Below, piece by piece: positions 31,614 to 40,012 of a stretch of 64,000 bases of DNA. The stretch is from the NCBI GenBank assembly GCA_003586115.2, contig QVOM02000070.1, positions 2,292,840 to 2,356,839 on the forward strand. Direction: 5' to 3'. How positions within the stretch are numbered: the stretch's first letter is position 1; every line of letters begins with the position of its first letter. This DNA is from Salvator merianae. Taxonomy: Eukaryota > Chordata > Lepidosauria > Squamata > Teiidae. The position numbers and the translations under genes are program-made. Below the pieces are notes generated by a model. It was not told the origin of the DNA and did no database searches. It worked only from the letters and a program-made list of their open reading frames with translations.

Positions 31614-32387
31614 TTATTTAATGTAATGAATGTAATGTACTTGAAGTGTACTTTATGTATTTTCTGCTTTAATGTATGATTATGTGATGTTTATATTGTA
31701 TTGCATTTATTTTTTGTCATCATAAACCACCTTGAGCAGTTTTCTTGGAAAGGCAGTATACAAATAAACTCGACAACAAGAACAGCGACAATATGATGCA
31801 ATCTGAAACCAAAAACCTTCCCAGAATGCACTAATAAAGAAACAGTGAGCTTAGCTGCCAGATAGACTAGATGCGTCCTGGCCATCTAGACAGCTGATAG
31901 TGTCTAGGGCCCCTCTTCTGTGCATTGTATTGCGATTTTTATTTGGACAGATACGATCTTTCTTTCTTTCAGATTTTCCCGAGGTTGGGTGACTGCAAGC
32001 AAAGTAAGTTGCAGCACTTACTTCCTGCTTGTGGAGTTCCGTATAGAATTGGTTGGCCACTGCAGGGACGGACTGGAGGACTACAATTAATCCTATCCTA
32101 AGAAAAAATTAATCCTGAGAATTTTTATATATATATATATATTTTACATTTTTAACTGATTATAACCCTGTCTGAAACCTTAGTGTATTGGGTGTATCAG
32201 CCATCCATCCATGCAACCAGTCAGTTTCTCCCTCTGCCCAGAAAGCTGCATTTTCTTACCTTCATCCAAAACCGCGCCTTCTATGACAGACCATCTCTTT
32301 GGTTCCCCTCTGCTAAACTCACCTCCTCCCCATCGGACTCTTAAACGGCAGCATGCTGCAGGTGCACAGGACTGCCGCCCAAAGCAT
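12952..32387 (-). CDS. Siglec of the MAG/CD22 group, four Ig domains (eight coding exons)
   Basis: A single-pass surface receptor of the sialic-acid-binding Ig-lectin family. Proposed coding exons, 5' to 3' on the minus strand: 32387-32323, 25881-25514, 23506-23213, 21247-20975, 19225-18935, 16838-16739, 14998-14812 and 13086-12952. Lengths sum to 1713 bases and phases agree at every junction, giving 570 residues. Layout: leader (1-21), V-set with Siglec cysteines 43, 48 and 106, three C2-type domains, a transmembrane helix, a K/E-rich segment and a tail with tyrosine motifs. D1 (WSTVLPSSIQALKGSC) and the last Ig domain resemble MAG. D3 and the tail look more like CD22. MAG has five Ig domains; no exon for a fifth was found. 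The expected sialic-acid-binding arginine is Trp124. True MAG, a MAG paralogue or a CD22-like gene all remain possible. Confidence 0.85.
13318..14200. mobile_element. Non-autonomous DNA element(s), composite
   Basis: The start resembles 35523 (TTATTCCACTATTTTTAGAT against TCTATTCCACTATTTTTGGA). The later part shares TCTGCAGACACTCCC and GTGGACAGCTAAAA-type strings with 23870-23960. Edges are uncertain and more than one insertion is likely. Confidence 0.35.
14461..14602 (+). mobile_element. tRNA-derived SINE, copy A
   Basis: Begins AGCAGCTCAGTGGTAGAGTA (A-box-like), then a TTTGATCCCC B-box-like string, then GGCAATGGAAAACCACC and TCTCTGCCAAAAAAGCTG. It has the head of a tRNA-related SINE and the tail shared by all copies in this window. 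Confidence 0.7.
14604..14790 (+). mobile_element. tRNA-derived SINE, copy B (tandem with A)
   Basis: GGCTGTAGCTCAGTGGTAGA, TTCAATCCCC, GGCAATGGCAAACCACTTCT and CTGCCAAGAAAACT are all present, ending in CAACATCAACAACAT. It stops about 16-22 bases beyond the donor of the Siglec K/E-rich exon on the other strand. Confidence 0.75.
14812..14998 (-). CDS. Siglec cytoplasmic exon 1 (K/E-rich)
   Basis: Follows acceptor TTCTCTTACCAG in phase 2 and encodes KKEQRQEEGEEEEGEDP, then MLFVTDGNEERKTSLKVDK, LSKSKKDEQFNMYTKSK and TGGSPPADN. It is highly charged and has no recognised domain. Two donors keep the frame: AAT|GTAGGG at 14812/14811, or a GC donor GGG|GCAAGT six bases later (exon end 14806). The GC site matches the donor consensus better. 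The pyrimidine tract before the acceptor contains 18 consecutive C (15016-15033 on this strand as G). Confidence 0.7.
15016..15033 (+). repeat. Homopolymer run of 18 G
   Basis: It lies 18 bases before the Siglec K/E-rich exon on the minus strand, where it reads as C18 inside the acceptor tract. Runs of this length are prone to length change and to sequencing error. Confidence 0.9.
15255..15475. mobile_element. SINE/LINE 3'-like dispersed repeat
   Basis: Starts with a TCTCTCTATCTATCCATCCA tract and carries GCAACTGGCTCAAGGTCACC and AGGATTCAAACCTAGAGACT, a pattern common to old amniote interspersed repeats. A related string occurs near 41170-41340. Confidence 0.4.
15789..15987 (+). mobile_element. 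GATCAGACA-type MITE
   Basis: Starts GGCTGTGATCAGACATAACA, contains GGCGCCTCAGAGAGACAGTG and GGAGCAGACTGGTATGTGAC, and ends TGTTTGATCACAACC. It is a near-complete copy with clear terminal inverted repeats, in Siglec intron 6. Confidence 0.75.
16739..16838 (-). CDS. Siglec transmembrane exon
   Basis: 100 bases, phase 1 in and phase 2 out, with acceptor TTTTTCCAG and donor AACAG|GTAAGA. It encodes a short lead GDIN, a hydrophobic helix (LLLIASGSAVGGLLLLALLA, then TAV), and the stop-transfer residues CKVVRN. Its place after the last Ig exon and before charged cytoplasmic exons is as expected for a Siglec. Confidence 0.9.
16839..18934 (-). other. Siglec intron 5
   Basis: About 2.1 kb between the membrane-proximal Ig exon and the transmembrane exon. 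I looked for a further Ig exon here on the minus strand and found none with two cysteines and splice sites. A GC-richer stretch at about 17900-18760 has overlapping open frames on both strands but no recognised protein. Confidence 0.5.
18935..19225 (-). CDS. Siglec Ig domain 4 (membrane-proximal C2 type)
   Basis: 291 bases, phase 1 to phase 1, acceptor CTCTTTGCAG and donor AAGCAG|GTAAGC. The protein runs KPVILPEGNCTVSRTRETIT, CYCIAEGNPLPDIEW, RLPNLTLPADYNSSE and later LVNVSCAASNQHG. The extra cysteine in EGNC, the CYCIAEGNP motif and the VSCAASNQHG end match the pattern of the last Ig domain of MAG. Several N-glycosylation sequons are visible (NCT, NLT, NSS, NVS). Confidence 0.9.
19226..20974 (-). 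other. Siglec intron 4
   Basis: About 1.7 kb. It contains a fold-back MITE (20121-20245) and a weak SINE-like block (about 20600-20750). No extra Ig exon was found, although this is one place where the missing fifth domain could be. Confidence 0.5.
20121..20245. mobile_element. Fold-back MITE (GGCTTTAAGGGCGGGTGTTC family), short copy
   Basis: The left arm GTGGCTTTAAGTGGGGGTGT pairs with the right arm ACACCCGCCCTTAAAGCCAT, with GGAGGCCCTGCAAACAGTGA between. The same arms occur in longer copies at 43800, 58312 and 59609. The outer ends read CAGTGGC and GCCACTGG. Confidence 0.75.
20975..21247 (-). CDS. Siglec Ig domain 3 (C2 type)
   Basis: 273 bases, phase 1 to phase 1, acceptor GTGATTCCAG, donor GGAGT|GTGAGA. 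It reads SPKNAVVTVVGNPTLKEGN, SVTLRCSSQSNPPAISYRWF, then DLRRDSGPFHCVAENDVG. Both domain cysteines, the core Trp and the DSGxxxC motif are present. The SNPPxxxYxWF string resembles CD22 repeat domains more than MAG. Confidence 0.9.
21268..21960 (+). mobile_element. CR1-like LINE 3' region (two parts)
   Basis: AGGGCTTTAGAGATCATCCA followed by GCCCAATTCCCTTGCTCAGT resembles the conserved 3' region of reptile and bird CR1 elements. The later part (21715-21960), with CTTCATCTCCAGAGC-like strings, may belong to the same or a second copy. Assignment is by eye. Confidence 0.4.
22800..23022. mobile_element. Palindromic MITE (CACTTTCAGAGTGAGAGAAC family)
   Basis: The left arm, TCACACCTAAGCC then CAGTCCACTTTCAGAGTGAG, is the near-exact reverse complement of the right arm, CTCACTCTGAAAGTGGACTG then AACTTAGGTGTGA. 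Arms are about 60 bases. A second copy with the same ends lies at 46745-46952. It is in Siglec intron 3. Confidence 0.8.
23213..23506 (-). CDS. Siglec Ig domain 2
   Basis: 294 bases, phase 1 to phase 1, acceptor TTTTGCTTACAG and donor AAAT|GTAAGC. It reads TPSQLELRDPGPLTEGDRT, LIVCSILHTCPLSPPSITWN and later DHGRYLQCTSTFPNQQ. The extra cysteine in HTCPL is the one that in Siglecs pairs with a cysteine of domain 1, and MAG has DNCPEL at this place. The domain pair D1-D2 is therefore built in the Siglec manner. Confidence 0.92.
23560..23990. mobile_element. Non-autonomous DNA element (CATTCACATTACAAGTGCT family)
   Basis: Shares GGCCATTCACATTACAAGTG, CCCAGCACTCACAATGTGAA, ACCGTGACAGCAGCCATGG and CAGATGCTCCCAGACACAGC-type strings with 24400-24740, and more distantly with 10195-10800 and 13660-14200. 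Confidence 0.5.
24400..24740. mobile_element. Non-autonomous DNA element, second copy
   Basis: ATCATTCACACTGCAAGCGC, CAGCACTCACAGTGCAAATG and ATCACCATGACAGCGGCC parallel the copy at 23560. The order of blocks is the same. Confidence 0.5.
25514..25881 (-). CDS. Siglec V-set domain (D1)
   Basis: 368 bases, phase 2 in and 1 out, with acceptor TTTTGTTTTACAG; an alternative acceptor TTTCTCCAG at 25895/25896 would start the exon at 25894 in phase 1. It reads SEAWSTVLPSSIQALKG, SCVVIPCAFTFPGS, GRTEVLGDLEAGNCTLSI, SEDAMSYYAWINPDTVKHRF. The Siglec hallmarks are present: CVVIPC in strand B, and a cysteine in strand E (GNCTL) instead of strand F. The F-strand position that carries the essential arginine in Siglecs (MAG YYFR) is occupied by Trp (YYAW). 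Confidence 0.92.
26820..27135 (+). mobile_element. LINE 3' end (L2/CR1-like)
   Basis: A decayed frame reads like the end of an L2-type ORF2 (PSRTVSPLIFVGCLQS), followed by TTTGTACACCACTTCAAGAT and an A-rich tail with AATAAAG. It lies in Siglec intron 1. Confidence 0.5.
28200..28330 (+). mobile_element. Retroelement 3' end-like repeat
   Basis: ACAACTGAAGATGGTGTTTG followed by CTGAAACGTCTTGCC has the look of dispersed reptile retroelement ends with a GAAACGTC core, and is followed by AATAAAAGAAG. The family is not identified. Confidence 0.3.
28409..28612 (+). mobile_element. tRNA-derived SINE
   Basis: GAATGGCTGTAGCTCACTGG, TTTGATCCCC, GGCAGTGGCAAACCACTTCT, then CAGTCAACCAGGAGTCAGTC and a CAACAACAA tail. 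It is a near full-length copy of the SINE at 14604. Confidence 0.75.
29717..29850 (+). mobile_element. Partial GATCAGACA-type MITE
   Basis: CAGCTCAGAAACACCTGAGA and TCTCATCTCTAATCCACCTT identify the left half of the family; the right half is missing. Confidence 0.45.
31574..31612 (+). repeat. (TATC)n microsatellite
   Basis: About nine perfect TATC units, followed by TATTTATTTA. Confidence 0.95.
31625..31785 (+). mobile_element. LINE 3' tail
   Basis: CACCTTGAGCAGTTTTCTTG then CAAATAAACTCGACAACAA. The same end occurs at 54360-54430. Confidence 0.45.
32126..32142 (+). repeat. (TA)n microsatellite
   Basis: A short perfect TA run. Confidence 0.85.
32323..32387 (-). CDS. Putative Siglec leader exon
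   Basis: On the minus strand an ATG opens MLWAAVLCTCSML then PFKSPMGR, and ends at a perfect donor AGGAG|GTGAGT in phase 2. That phase joins the V-set exon acceptor at 25881 exactly, and with it the whole coding sequence is a multiple of three. The leader is short, with a hydrophobic core of about 12 residues. It lies in a CpG-rich stretch downstream of a TATA-like box on the same strand. The first intron would be 6.4 kb. Short upstream open frames precede the ATG. This is inference; another leader could exist in 25.9-32 kb. Confidence 0.5.
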
Positions 32388-32960
32388 GCCACCGCCAGGT
32401 AGGACCACCAGGCGCAGGCGGGCAGGCTAGTGGCGGAGGGGATGCAGGCGCAGGCTCCCAGCGGAGGACTCCCTCCGCTCTGTTCAGAGCCGATCTGCTC
32501 TGGCGTTCATCTACAGCTTTGCCGGCGCACACACAGAGGCGCGTGAGCCAGCGAACGCTTGGCCCCCCGAGGTGCTGGCAGGCAGCCAACGCCAGGCTAG
32601 AGAGCTTCGATGGCAAACACCAGGACCTCCTATGCCGGCCGGTCACCTCTAACGGGGCTCAGTTAATTGTTGCCTCCAGCCGACCCCAACCCCTTTTGAT
32701 TTCCGACCCTCCCCCCCAGCGCCCAGTCAAAATCAACCGCTTCCCTCTCCCCTCAGCATCTTCTCGAAATACTACACACAGGCATCCCTCCTTTATACCG
32801 CTGACCCGCAGAAGCCACGGTTGCGTCAGAAGCAACTGCAGCAGCAGCGGCCGCGCCACAGAGAGCGCACAATGTTCTAACTGTGTGCAGAGATCTAACC
32901 TCTAGGCAATCAAGCGGCTGTCCACACTTATTTAAAGCCACCGTCTCTTTCTCCCCCACT
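32340..32960 (-). promoter_or_regulatory. CpG-rich promoter-like region with TATA box
   Basis: This stretch is clearly richer in G, C and CpG than its surroundings (many GCG, CCG and CGC strings between 32390 and 32870). On the minus strand GGTATAAAGG at 32791-32800 is a good TATA box, with a likely start some 30 bases downstream near 32765. That orientation leads into the proposed Siglec leader exon. A plus-strand transcript cannot be excluded. Confidence 0.5.
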
Positions 32961-33109
32961 CACTGACTGCTTGCACCCCTCTGGCTAAGCAACGCTTAAT
33001 TTCTAAAGTTAAAAGCGCCTGGCTCAGCGCTGCGCCTCCCCATTTGAAAAATCCTGCCCAGATGTATGGGGACACTGGCACATTTTGAAAGTGGGTTTTT
33101 AAAAAAATG

Positions 33110-33290
33110 TAATCTGCGCATGACACATGCACTAGGTTTGCCCTATAAAATCCAGGCCAGGGTATCTTTCCGATATCTTTCCTAGCCATGCATAAAGGAG
33201 GAATTTTGCAAACTAATGCATAGTTTATAATAGAGGCATCATCCCAGAATAAGACCCAGCGCAAAAAGGGCCTATACTTCCCATGCCCTC
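33110..33290. mobile_element. DNA-element remnant (AATAAGGCCCAGTGTAGAAAG family)
   Basis: The end AATAAGACCCAGCGCAAAAA with GGGCC resembles the end at 28690-28735. The rest is unique in this window. Confidence 0.3.
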
Positions 33291-33596
33291 TAATCAAAGT
33301 GCCCACCGAAGTTGCAGTCCAAAAGGAGGAGGAAGAAAAGGGAGCCTCTTCCACATTCTGGAAGAATTATTACTAGAAACTAACCATGGGTACAAGCAAA
33401 CAGGTAGCATTAATAGTACCAAGGTGTCCTTTTTTTCTTTTTTCTTTTTCCATTGGGAGCTGCACAACGTAGTAGGTTCAAAATTCAAAACTGGTTCTTT
33501 TTCGTTCGAAGATAGCAAATCCCCAGTCCAAAGTCTCCAGAATCCAACCCACGACATTAATGCTGTATGTAGTTAACAGTTCCTATTACTGGTCTC

Positions 33597-33790
33597 ACTG
33601 TGATCAGATATAATAAAAGGGGCACCTCAGAGGCACCTCAGAGACAATGTGTGGCCCTCGTGTCCCCCACTTTCTCTATTCCACCTTTTCTAGCTTAGAA
33701 TGTGCATGAGAGGGGGAGGGGCAGATTGGTGTGTGGACAATATCAACTCAGAACTTTCAGTTAGACAACTCAGAGTCACCTCAGAAAGCA
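33597..33790 (+). mobile_element. GATCAGACA-type MITE, first of a pair
   Basis: CTGTGATCAGATATAATAAA, GGCACCTCAGAGGCACCTCA, CTAGCTTAGAATGTGCATGA and GGGGCAGATTGGTGTGTGG. It runs without a clear right end into the next copy. Confidence 0.65.
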
Positions 33791-33824
33791 TGTGGCCATT
33801 GCATCTCCAACTTTCTCTAAACTT

Positions 33825-34046
33825 TGATCAGACATAACAACAAAAGGGGCGCTTCAGAGTCACCTTAGAGAGACAGAGTGTGTCCCTCCCGTCCCCAACC
33901 TTCTCTAATCCACCTTTTCTACTACAGAATGTTCATGAGAGGGCGAGGGGCAGACTGGTGTGTGAACAACAATCCCACCTCAGAGCCTTCAATAAGACAC
34001 CTCAGAGGTGCTTTTTTGGGGGGGGGGGATGTCTGATCACAGCTTT
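33825..34046 (+). mobile_element. GATCAGACA-type MITE, second of a pair
   Basis: Begins TTGATCAGACATAACAACAA and ends GATGTCTGATCACAGC, with a run of G before the right end. It is a complete copy in the same orientation as the neighbour at 33597. Confidence 0.7.
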
Positions 34047-34456
34047 GATGCTAGCGATCAATAGAGAGTTTTGGAAGCCTGCCCATGACTCGGAGCTTGA
34101 GTTTATCTTTCACCTAACTGCCACTGATGAAGACTACACAATTATTGGAATGTATTTGTCGGCAGATAGTAAGAGAGATAATAACAAAAAGAGTATGGCT
34201 ATGTAACTTCTTAAGGTTATGTGGGACTCGCTGAATGAAAAACAAGAACATTTTTGGATTGTACTCAGCAATATAACTCATGTGGTGACTGTTTTGTACA
34301 CCACCCTACACAGAAACATTATTTTGATTCTTTGTTTCCGTCCACTTGATAGTTTTTTAAATAACAACAACAACACATTTTTCGCTGATACATTATGCAT
34401 TCCAAGTTCTTAGGTTCAATGTGACATGAAGAACTGGCAGCTGAAATATCACATTG

Positions 34457-34500
34457 ATGATAATAATAATAATAACAATATTAATAATAATAATAATAAC
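34457..34500 (+). repeat. (AAT)n microsatellite
   Basis: Imperfect AAT/AAC triplet run. Confidence 0.85.
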
Positions 34501-34999
34501 AATATGCTAGAAATGCTTTCATTCTGCATATATTTGATGGCCTTGTGTTGGGGTATCTGCGCAACTTTTTTCTGTTTTTGTGAATGGAAAAGAGATCATT
34601 GAGGAGCTATAAAGAGCAGTTGAAACAGTAGAGTCTTGGGTTGGATTCTGCCAATTGGGATTCTTTTTCACCTTCTACAGAATACAGTGAACGAGAACTG
34701 ATCAATTTCTTTTAGGTCACAGAAAAGAGTTTTGAAGACCACATGGAGCCATCAGGCCACAGTCTGAGCAGTTGGGGAGGCCATGTCTCTCTTTGGAAAT
34801 AAAAGTTTAAATTAATATTCTAGAGAAATTGTTTTTCCTAAAATAGATGTGATAATAAGGAATTTATTTCTGCCAATCCCAAATAGGATATACTATGGAA
34901 GGAGGAGGGATTGTGGGACTGGGAGGAGGAAAACCATACAATCAGAATTTTAAGAAGGTTTTGTTGAGATGTGACACAAATCCATCATATTGTATTGCA

Positions 35000-35205
35000 T
35001 GTTATCCACTCCTTGAAATGATGCTTCTCCTCTTTTGAGCAAGGAGGCATGTTTTGAAACAGTGTTCTGAAGTGCTTCCATTGAGAGCAGCAAAACCTTG
35101 CACTCCCAAAACAGCAGGTGAAATGGTGAATCCTGGATTGAGCAGGGGGTTGGACTCGATGACCCTGGAGGTCCCTTCCAACTCCATGGTTCTATGAATC
35201 TATCA
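35000..35205 (-). mobile_element. CR1-like LINE 3' UTR
   Basis: On the minus strand: GGAGTTGGAAGGGACCTCCA, GGGTCATCGAGTCCAACCCC, TGCTCAATCCAGGATTCACC. This is the well-known conserved 3' region of sauropsid CR1 elements. Confidence 0.6.
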
Positions 35206-35522
35206 TATCCAGTAATGGGAGAGCACAATTGCTTCAAGGTGCTTTCTGATGATGCAAGTGGAAATGCGACAGCAGAAGGCGCCTCCAGTGGTAAATGAAG
35301 ATTTGGCCACAGTTAAGTCTGCAACTGTATGCAAACTCACATAAAGCAGACCCTACTGAACACAGTGGATTATCCATACACTAGTGAAGCTGGAACTGAA
35401 ACACACAGGAAAGAGAAAGGAAAACTAACGTGGAACTGCAAGCTACTGGATGTGGTCGGAATTTCCCATCTACCCTTGTCTGTGGAAACAGATGCCATTT
35501 CATCTGCTTCCAAATGAGAAAT

Positions 35523-35785
35523 AGGCTATTTCCAGACGTCACTTATCTATTCCACTATTTTTGGATACTCCAGAACAAAGCAATCCAGGGATTATTTCAG
35601 TTTGCTCAGATGTTAGGTCAATATTTTTCATTTTAGCATGTCACATAGTGACACAATTCCTTAAATCCAGGATATCGGGTCTATATTCCAGGACTGTATT
35701 GGGAGCACCATGATCATATCTGGCAAATGAAATAGTATTTGGAAATAATTACGACATTTTGACCCTGTCTGGATGCAGCCATAGA
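35523..35785. mobile_element. Short DNA element with terminal inverted repeats
   Basis: The left end GGCTATTTCCAGACGTC is the imperfect reverse complement of the right end GACCCTGTCTGGATGCAGCC. Length is about 260 bases. Related left ends occur at 8578 and 13318. Confidence 0.5.
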
Positions 35786-37779
35786 CGCTACTTGCTTGGA
35801 TGTCCTCTGTCTTTCCTTCCTTCCTCCAAGAGCTGATCACGGACCCTACTTCTTGATTAGGAAGCTCTAGCAAGGTTGGCATGATCTTAAACCTCATCTT
35901 GTAGCTGACAGCTTGCTTGGTTACCATAGGTTACCATAGGTGACCAATAAAAGGCTGGTGAAAAAAGAGCAGATTCCTTCCTTGCCCGTCCGCTTGATTT
36001 CTAAATTAGTCATGAAGGATAGAAGGTGGAGGTTTTGCAGAATCCTGAATCAGATTTGCTAACTGATAAACAGTGCTTCAGGAAATCTTAATTTTTTTTT
36101 TAAAAAAAAATAAATCTCAGATGTACGAAATGCTGTGAAATCCAGCATTTGCTACTGATAACCATCAGTCATGTGCACACTGGCTAGTACAGAGAGTGAA
36201 AGCACTGTGACTTCAAACAGAACAGCAGATGGAAAGAAGAACTAGTTGCATAGCCCAGTTCTGTGCAGGCCTGTGGTTACAATCCTTTCCTGCCCTCCTG
36301 TCACACACCCCTTTTTCAATGCTTGTGGCTCCACATAATAAATAACAACTTGCAGGAAGGCTTCAGGGGAACGAGCAAACTGTAGACTTCTGCCTTGACT
36401 TTTCCCCTCCTCCCCTCTGCGCTTCACTTCGTATTTTAAAAATTAGGCTTATGAGGCTGCTAGCCGGGCAGCAAAGCACAAATCTCGGCAGCGGCGTGAT
36501 TTCCAGTTCGTTCAGGGCAACTATTACATATGAATTAGCATATGCAAACATTATGCTAATTTATGCCGTAAGCCTGTTCCCTGACTATTTGTAAATACCT
36601 TCCAATGCTCTTGGAGAATTCATCCACCAGGTACACTTCCAATAGTTATGTGAATTGGCTTTTATTGTTCTATTAATCACATTGGGTGGAATTCCCTCTT
36701 CTATCTAAGAACTAAAAGTGCAGAAGATGCCTTCTCCTTTCTGTCCAGCAACATCCAGTGGTAGGTCTTTTGGTCCTTCTCTGGATACACCCCAGATCCT
36801 GACATTATTGTGAAGAACATCGCAGGGAGTATATTTATTTATTTAGAATATGAATAAATGTGCTGAGTATGTTTCAAGGCAAGTAATTTCAGTCAAGCAA
36901 ATCTGGCTACAGCAAAGAGGCTACTTTTCATTGGGACTGCTTCTGTGGGGAGTCCACATGCCTCCACCTAGAGGTGCCCAAATCCTGCTCATTTTGAGGC
37001 ATAACATGCCTTAAATGAGGAGCAGAATAAAGAATTAAGAGGGTGCAGGGAAGCACATTCAGGACCAGTATAATCAGGAAGTGTACAACACATGCGCTCC
37101 ACCACCACTGCTTGGGCAGGTAATGCCCGCCCAAACGATGGGTTTGATTGAGGCCAGGGGGTGTCCTGTCTGCCATATGGCTGACTTCCTGGAGGCAGGG
37201 TTTGTCCTCCCCTACCTTGCCTTGAGGATAAGAAAGTCATGCAAATTCTGGACTTCTGGACTAGGTGGACCATGGGTCCGATCCAGTGGAGCACTTCTTA
37301 TGTTCTTATCCATTTGGTTTTGGGAGACATTTGCAGCAAGTTATATCTTTTTCTGGTTCCCCCACCCCCCACAGTTTTCAGAGGCAACTTAACATAACAC
37401 TGATTTGCCTACAGAAACCATTATTCAGCATTTGTAGATCTGAAATTCATGAGGCTTTCAAGGAACTTCACTTGAGTAAGTAACAAGGGACTTGTGTATT
37501 CATCTGATTTTACCATAATTGCCTGAAAGAGGTAAGGTGAGAGGAAAGAGAAGAGGGCAACATCAGTTTAGCTCTCCTGTGTCTCCTCCCCTCCAAGTTT
37601 TCTATATTCACGATCAGGAGAGCGCAAATGTAGATGGCTCCAAGCTCCCAGACCTAGCAGTTTTAGGGCTGGTTACAAATAAAAGCTACATAACCAACGG
37701 TAATGGATGATCAGCGCTAGAACTGGCTACATCCCCCATGAAGCAGCTGCTAAACACTAGTTATCTCATGAACCAGCCC

Positions 37780-38000
37780 CATTTAATTTTATGGGACTTA
37801 TGTCTGAGCAGCCACAACCAGTCATGGAGCACAGCAGAGGAGCTAGGACATTTGCCTTTAGCTTTTCATCTTCAATTGCCAGGGTCTCCTGGGCAATGGC
37901 AAACCACTTCTGCATCTCTGCCAAGAAAACTGGGCAGAGGTAGGTGCTCATGCAGTCAATCAGGAGTTGGGCACAACTTGGTGGAATCCACAACAGCACC
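37780..38000 (+). mobile_element. tRNA-derived SINE, 3' part
   Basis: GGCAATGGCAAACCACTTCT, CTGCCAAGAAAACTGGGCAG and CAGTCAATCAGGAGTTGGGC match the SINE tail. The tRNA-like head is decayed. Confidence 0.6.
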
Positions 38001-38886
38001 AGTCTGGGTTTACTTCCATGTTTGATCAGAGAATGGTTTGTTATGGGGATCAGAGGTTAATGGGGAAATGATCTTTAGCCCTTCTTGTGCATTTTTTAAA
38101 AATCTATCAGTCTATCTATCCATTAATGTTATCCATTGATCTATCCATTGATATCTATCCTTAGATGTTTGTGTTCCACCTCCCTTGAAGGGATTCGAAC
38201 CAAGGGACTCCTGGTTTCTAGTGGTGGGGTGAGACATATTTATTTATTATATTTATTATATTTATTGCCATTTATATCCCACCCTATCCCAAGGCTCTCA
38301 GGGCAGGTCCACAAGAATTATAAGCAAGATAAACAGGTGGGCCACAGGTCTACCTCATCAGGACGGTTTCTTGCATTCTTAAGAATTCTCCCAGAGTAAG
38401 GGGTGAGAAGAGGGAAAACAAATTTAAATGCAGAGTGAAGCTTCGTCACATCCCCTGTCTTCCAGGCTTTTAAACTTTGCACATAGGCAACCTCACAACC
38501 ACCACATCAGATGCAAGGATGTCGTCCCACATCATGTGCTCAGGAATGGAATCTCTCTTCTATGATGACACTCCTGTACAAAGATGCTATCTAAAAATAA
38601 CCGGGTACCACGTTTAAGTTCCACACAACCTTTCTAGCTGATTAATTCAACCAGTTAAGTGACCCCTGCTTGCAGCCCTGAGAGTCCTGCTGCTGCTTTT
38701 AAGAATGGCATGAGGAGCACAGATGTAACGGAAGCAGAATCTAGCAGTCAGAGCGAAAGACATCTGCCTGCTCAAAGTTCTTCCAGGGTTTTATCCCTGT
38801 CTGGGCGGGCAGCAGAGGCTTAGCTGATTCTCTTGAGTTGCATCCTTATCTGTGGGAAGGGAAGGAGTCTAAGCTGTTTGTTTTTG

Positions 38887-38998
38887 CCTTCCTTCCTTCT
38901 TTCCTTCCTTCCCTTCCTTCCTTCCCTTCCTTCCTTCCATCCCTCCTTCCTTCCTTCCTTCCTTCCTTCCTTCCTTCCTTCCTTCCTTCCTTCCTTCC
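38887..38998 (+). repeat. (CCTT)n microsatellite
   Basis: About 110 bases of CCTT units with a few interruptions. Open frames across it on both strands are artefacts of the tetramer repeat. Confidence 0.97.
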
Positions 38999-39817
38999 GC
39001 AGAACTCCAGCCCAGGATTAAAGCAGAAAGGCTGAGATCCCATCCCTTTGGGGTTCTCAATCCCCAGCTCTCCAATCTCCACAGATTAGTGGTTGGCAAT
39101 TGGTGTTTGTAAGGAAAACCTTGGATTCTGCTTTTCGGCTACGTGAGGGACATTGGGGGAGGCAGAGGAAGGGGCTTCCCTGTCCCCCAGCACTCGCTGG
39201 GCTCCCCTCCCTTACTGGGAATGCAGGGCTGTCCTAGTAAACATCAGCCAAACACTTTGCCCACACAACCTTTGCCCCAGTTGTTCCCATTCCCACCCTC
39301 AAGGACCCCTTCCCATGCTCACCCCCCATGCCTCTCCGAAGGGCTCACCTGTCAGGGACCAGGGGGGAACCTGGCCATCTATCCAGAACCCGCAAACGGG
39401 CAGGCTTAGTCCTCACGCTCTATTTCTTCCTCTCTCTATGTCATTCTCTTTACCATTTCATCCCTCCCTCCCTCCCTCCCTCTCATGTCCTCTCCCCGCT
39501 CCTGCCAACTATAAATAATCACTTCTCTCTCTCCCCTCCCCTCTGGCCTAAAGCCTTGCAAAGTTTATGTGCTCTGCTGCTTCCAGCTTTCAGCATCAAT
39601 TGGCCTTCAGTAGCCAACCTGCTGGACTACCTGCTAGTACAGAAGTTGCGGGGAAGGTGGAACACAAACACCTAAGCAAATACGGACAGGCAGATAAAGA
39701 GGAAGAGGGTATGTTAGAAGTAAATTTATGCCACTGGAAGTGCTTATCACAGCCTTCCTCAACTGAAATCCATTGTTTCCAAGCTTTCTCTACTTCTGCC
39801 AGAAGCTTTGCTGTTTT

Positions 39818-40012
39818 TGATGTTGTTGTTGGGTACTATTGTTTCTAGGGAGACGCTGGGGAACCAACTGTGAACCCTCTGCTATCCAGGCAGTTTGCTC
39901 TACCACTGAGCAACAGCCACTCCCAGATGCTATGGGCCCCTCTGTGCAGTTTTCTTGGCAGAGATATAGAAGTGGTTTGCCATTACCTACTTCTGAGCAG
40001 AAGCTTCGGATT
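39818..40012 (-). mobile_element. tRNA-derived SINE
   Basis: In reverse orientation: the GTTGTTGTTGGGTAC tail, then CTCTACCACTGAGCAACAGC (A box, reversed) and GAAGTGGTTTGCCATTACCT. Confidence 0.7.

Noticed and set aside
32659..32859. Minus-strand frame starting MARPLLLQLLLTQPWLL, which looks like a signal peptide
   Set aside because: It starts upstream of the TATA-like box on the same strand, has no good donor in a phase that joins the V-set exon, and runs into unrelated basic sequence. The leader at 32387-32323 fits better. It is kept as a remote alternative.
38833..39099. Ser/Phe/Leu-rich and Lys/Glu/Arg/Gly-rich frames on both strands
   Set aside because: They are translations of the (CCTT)n microsatellite.
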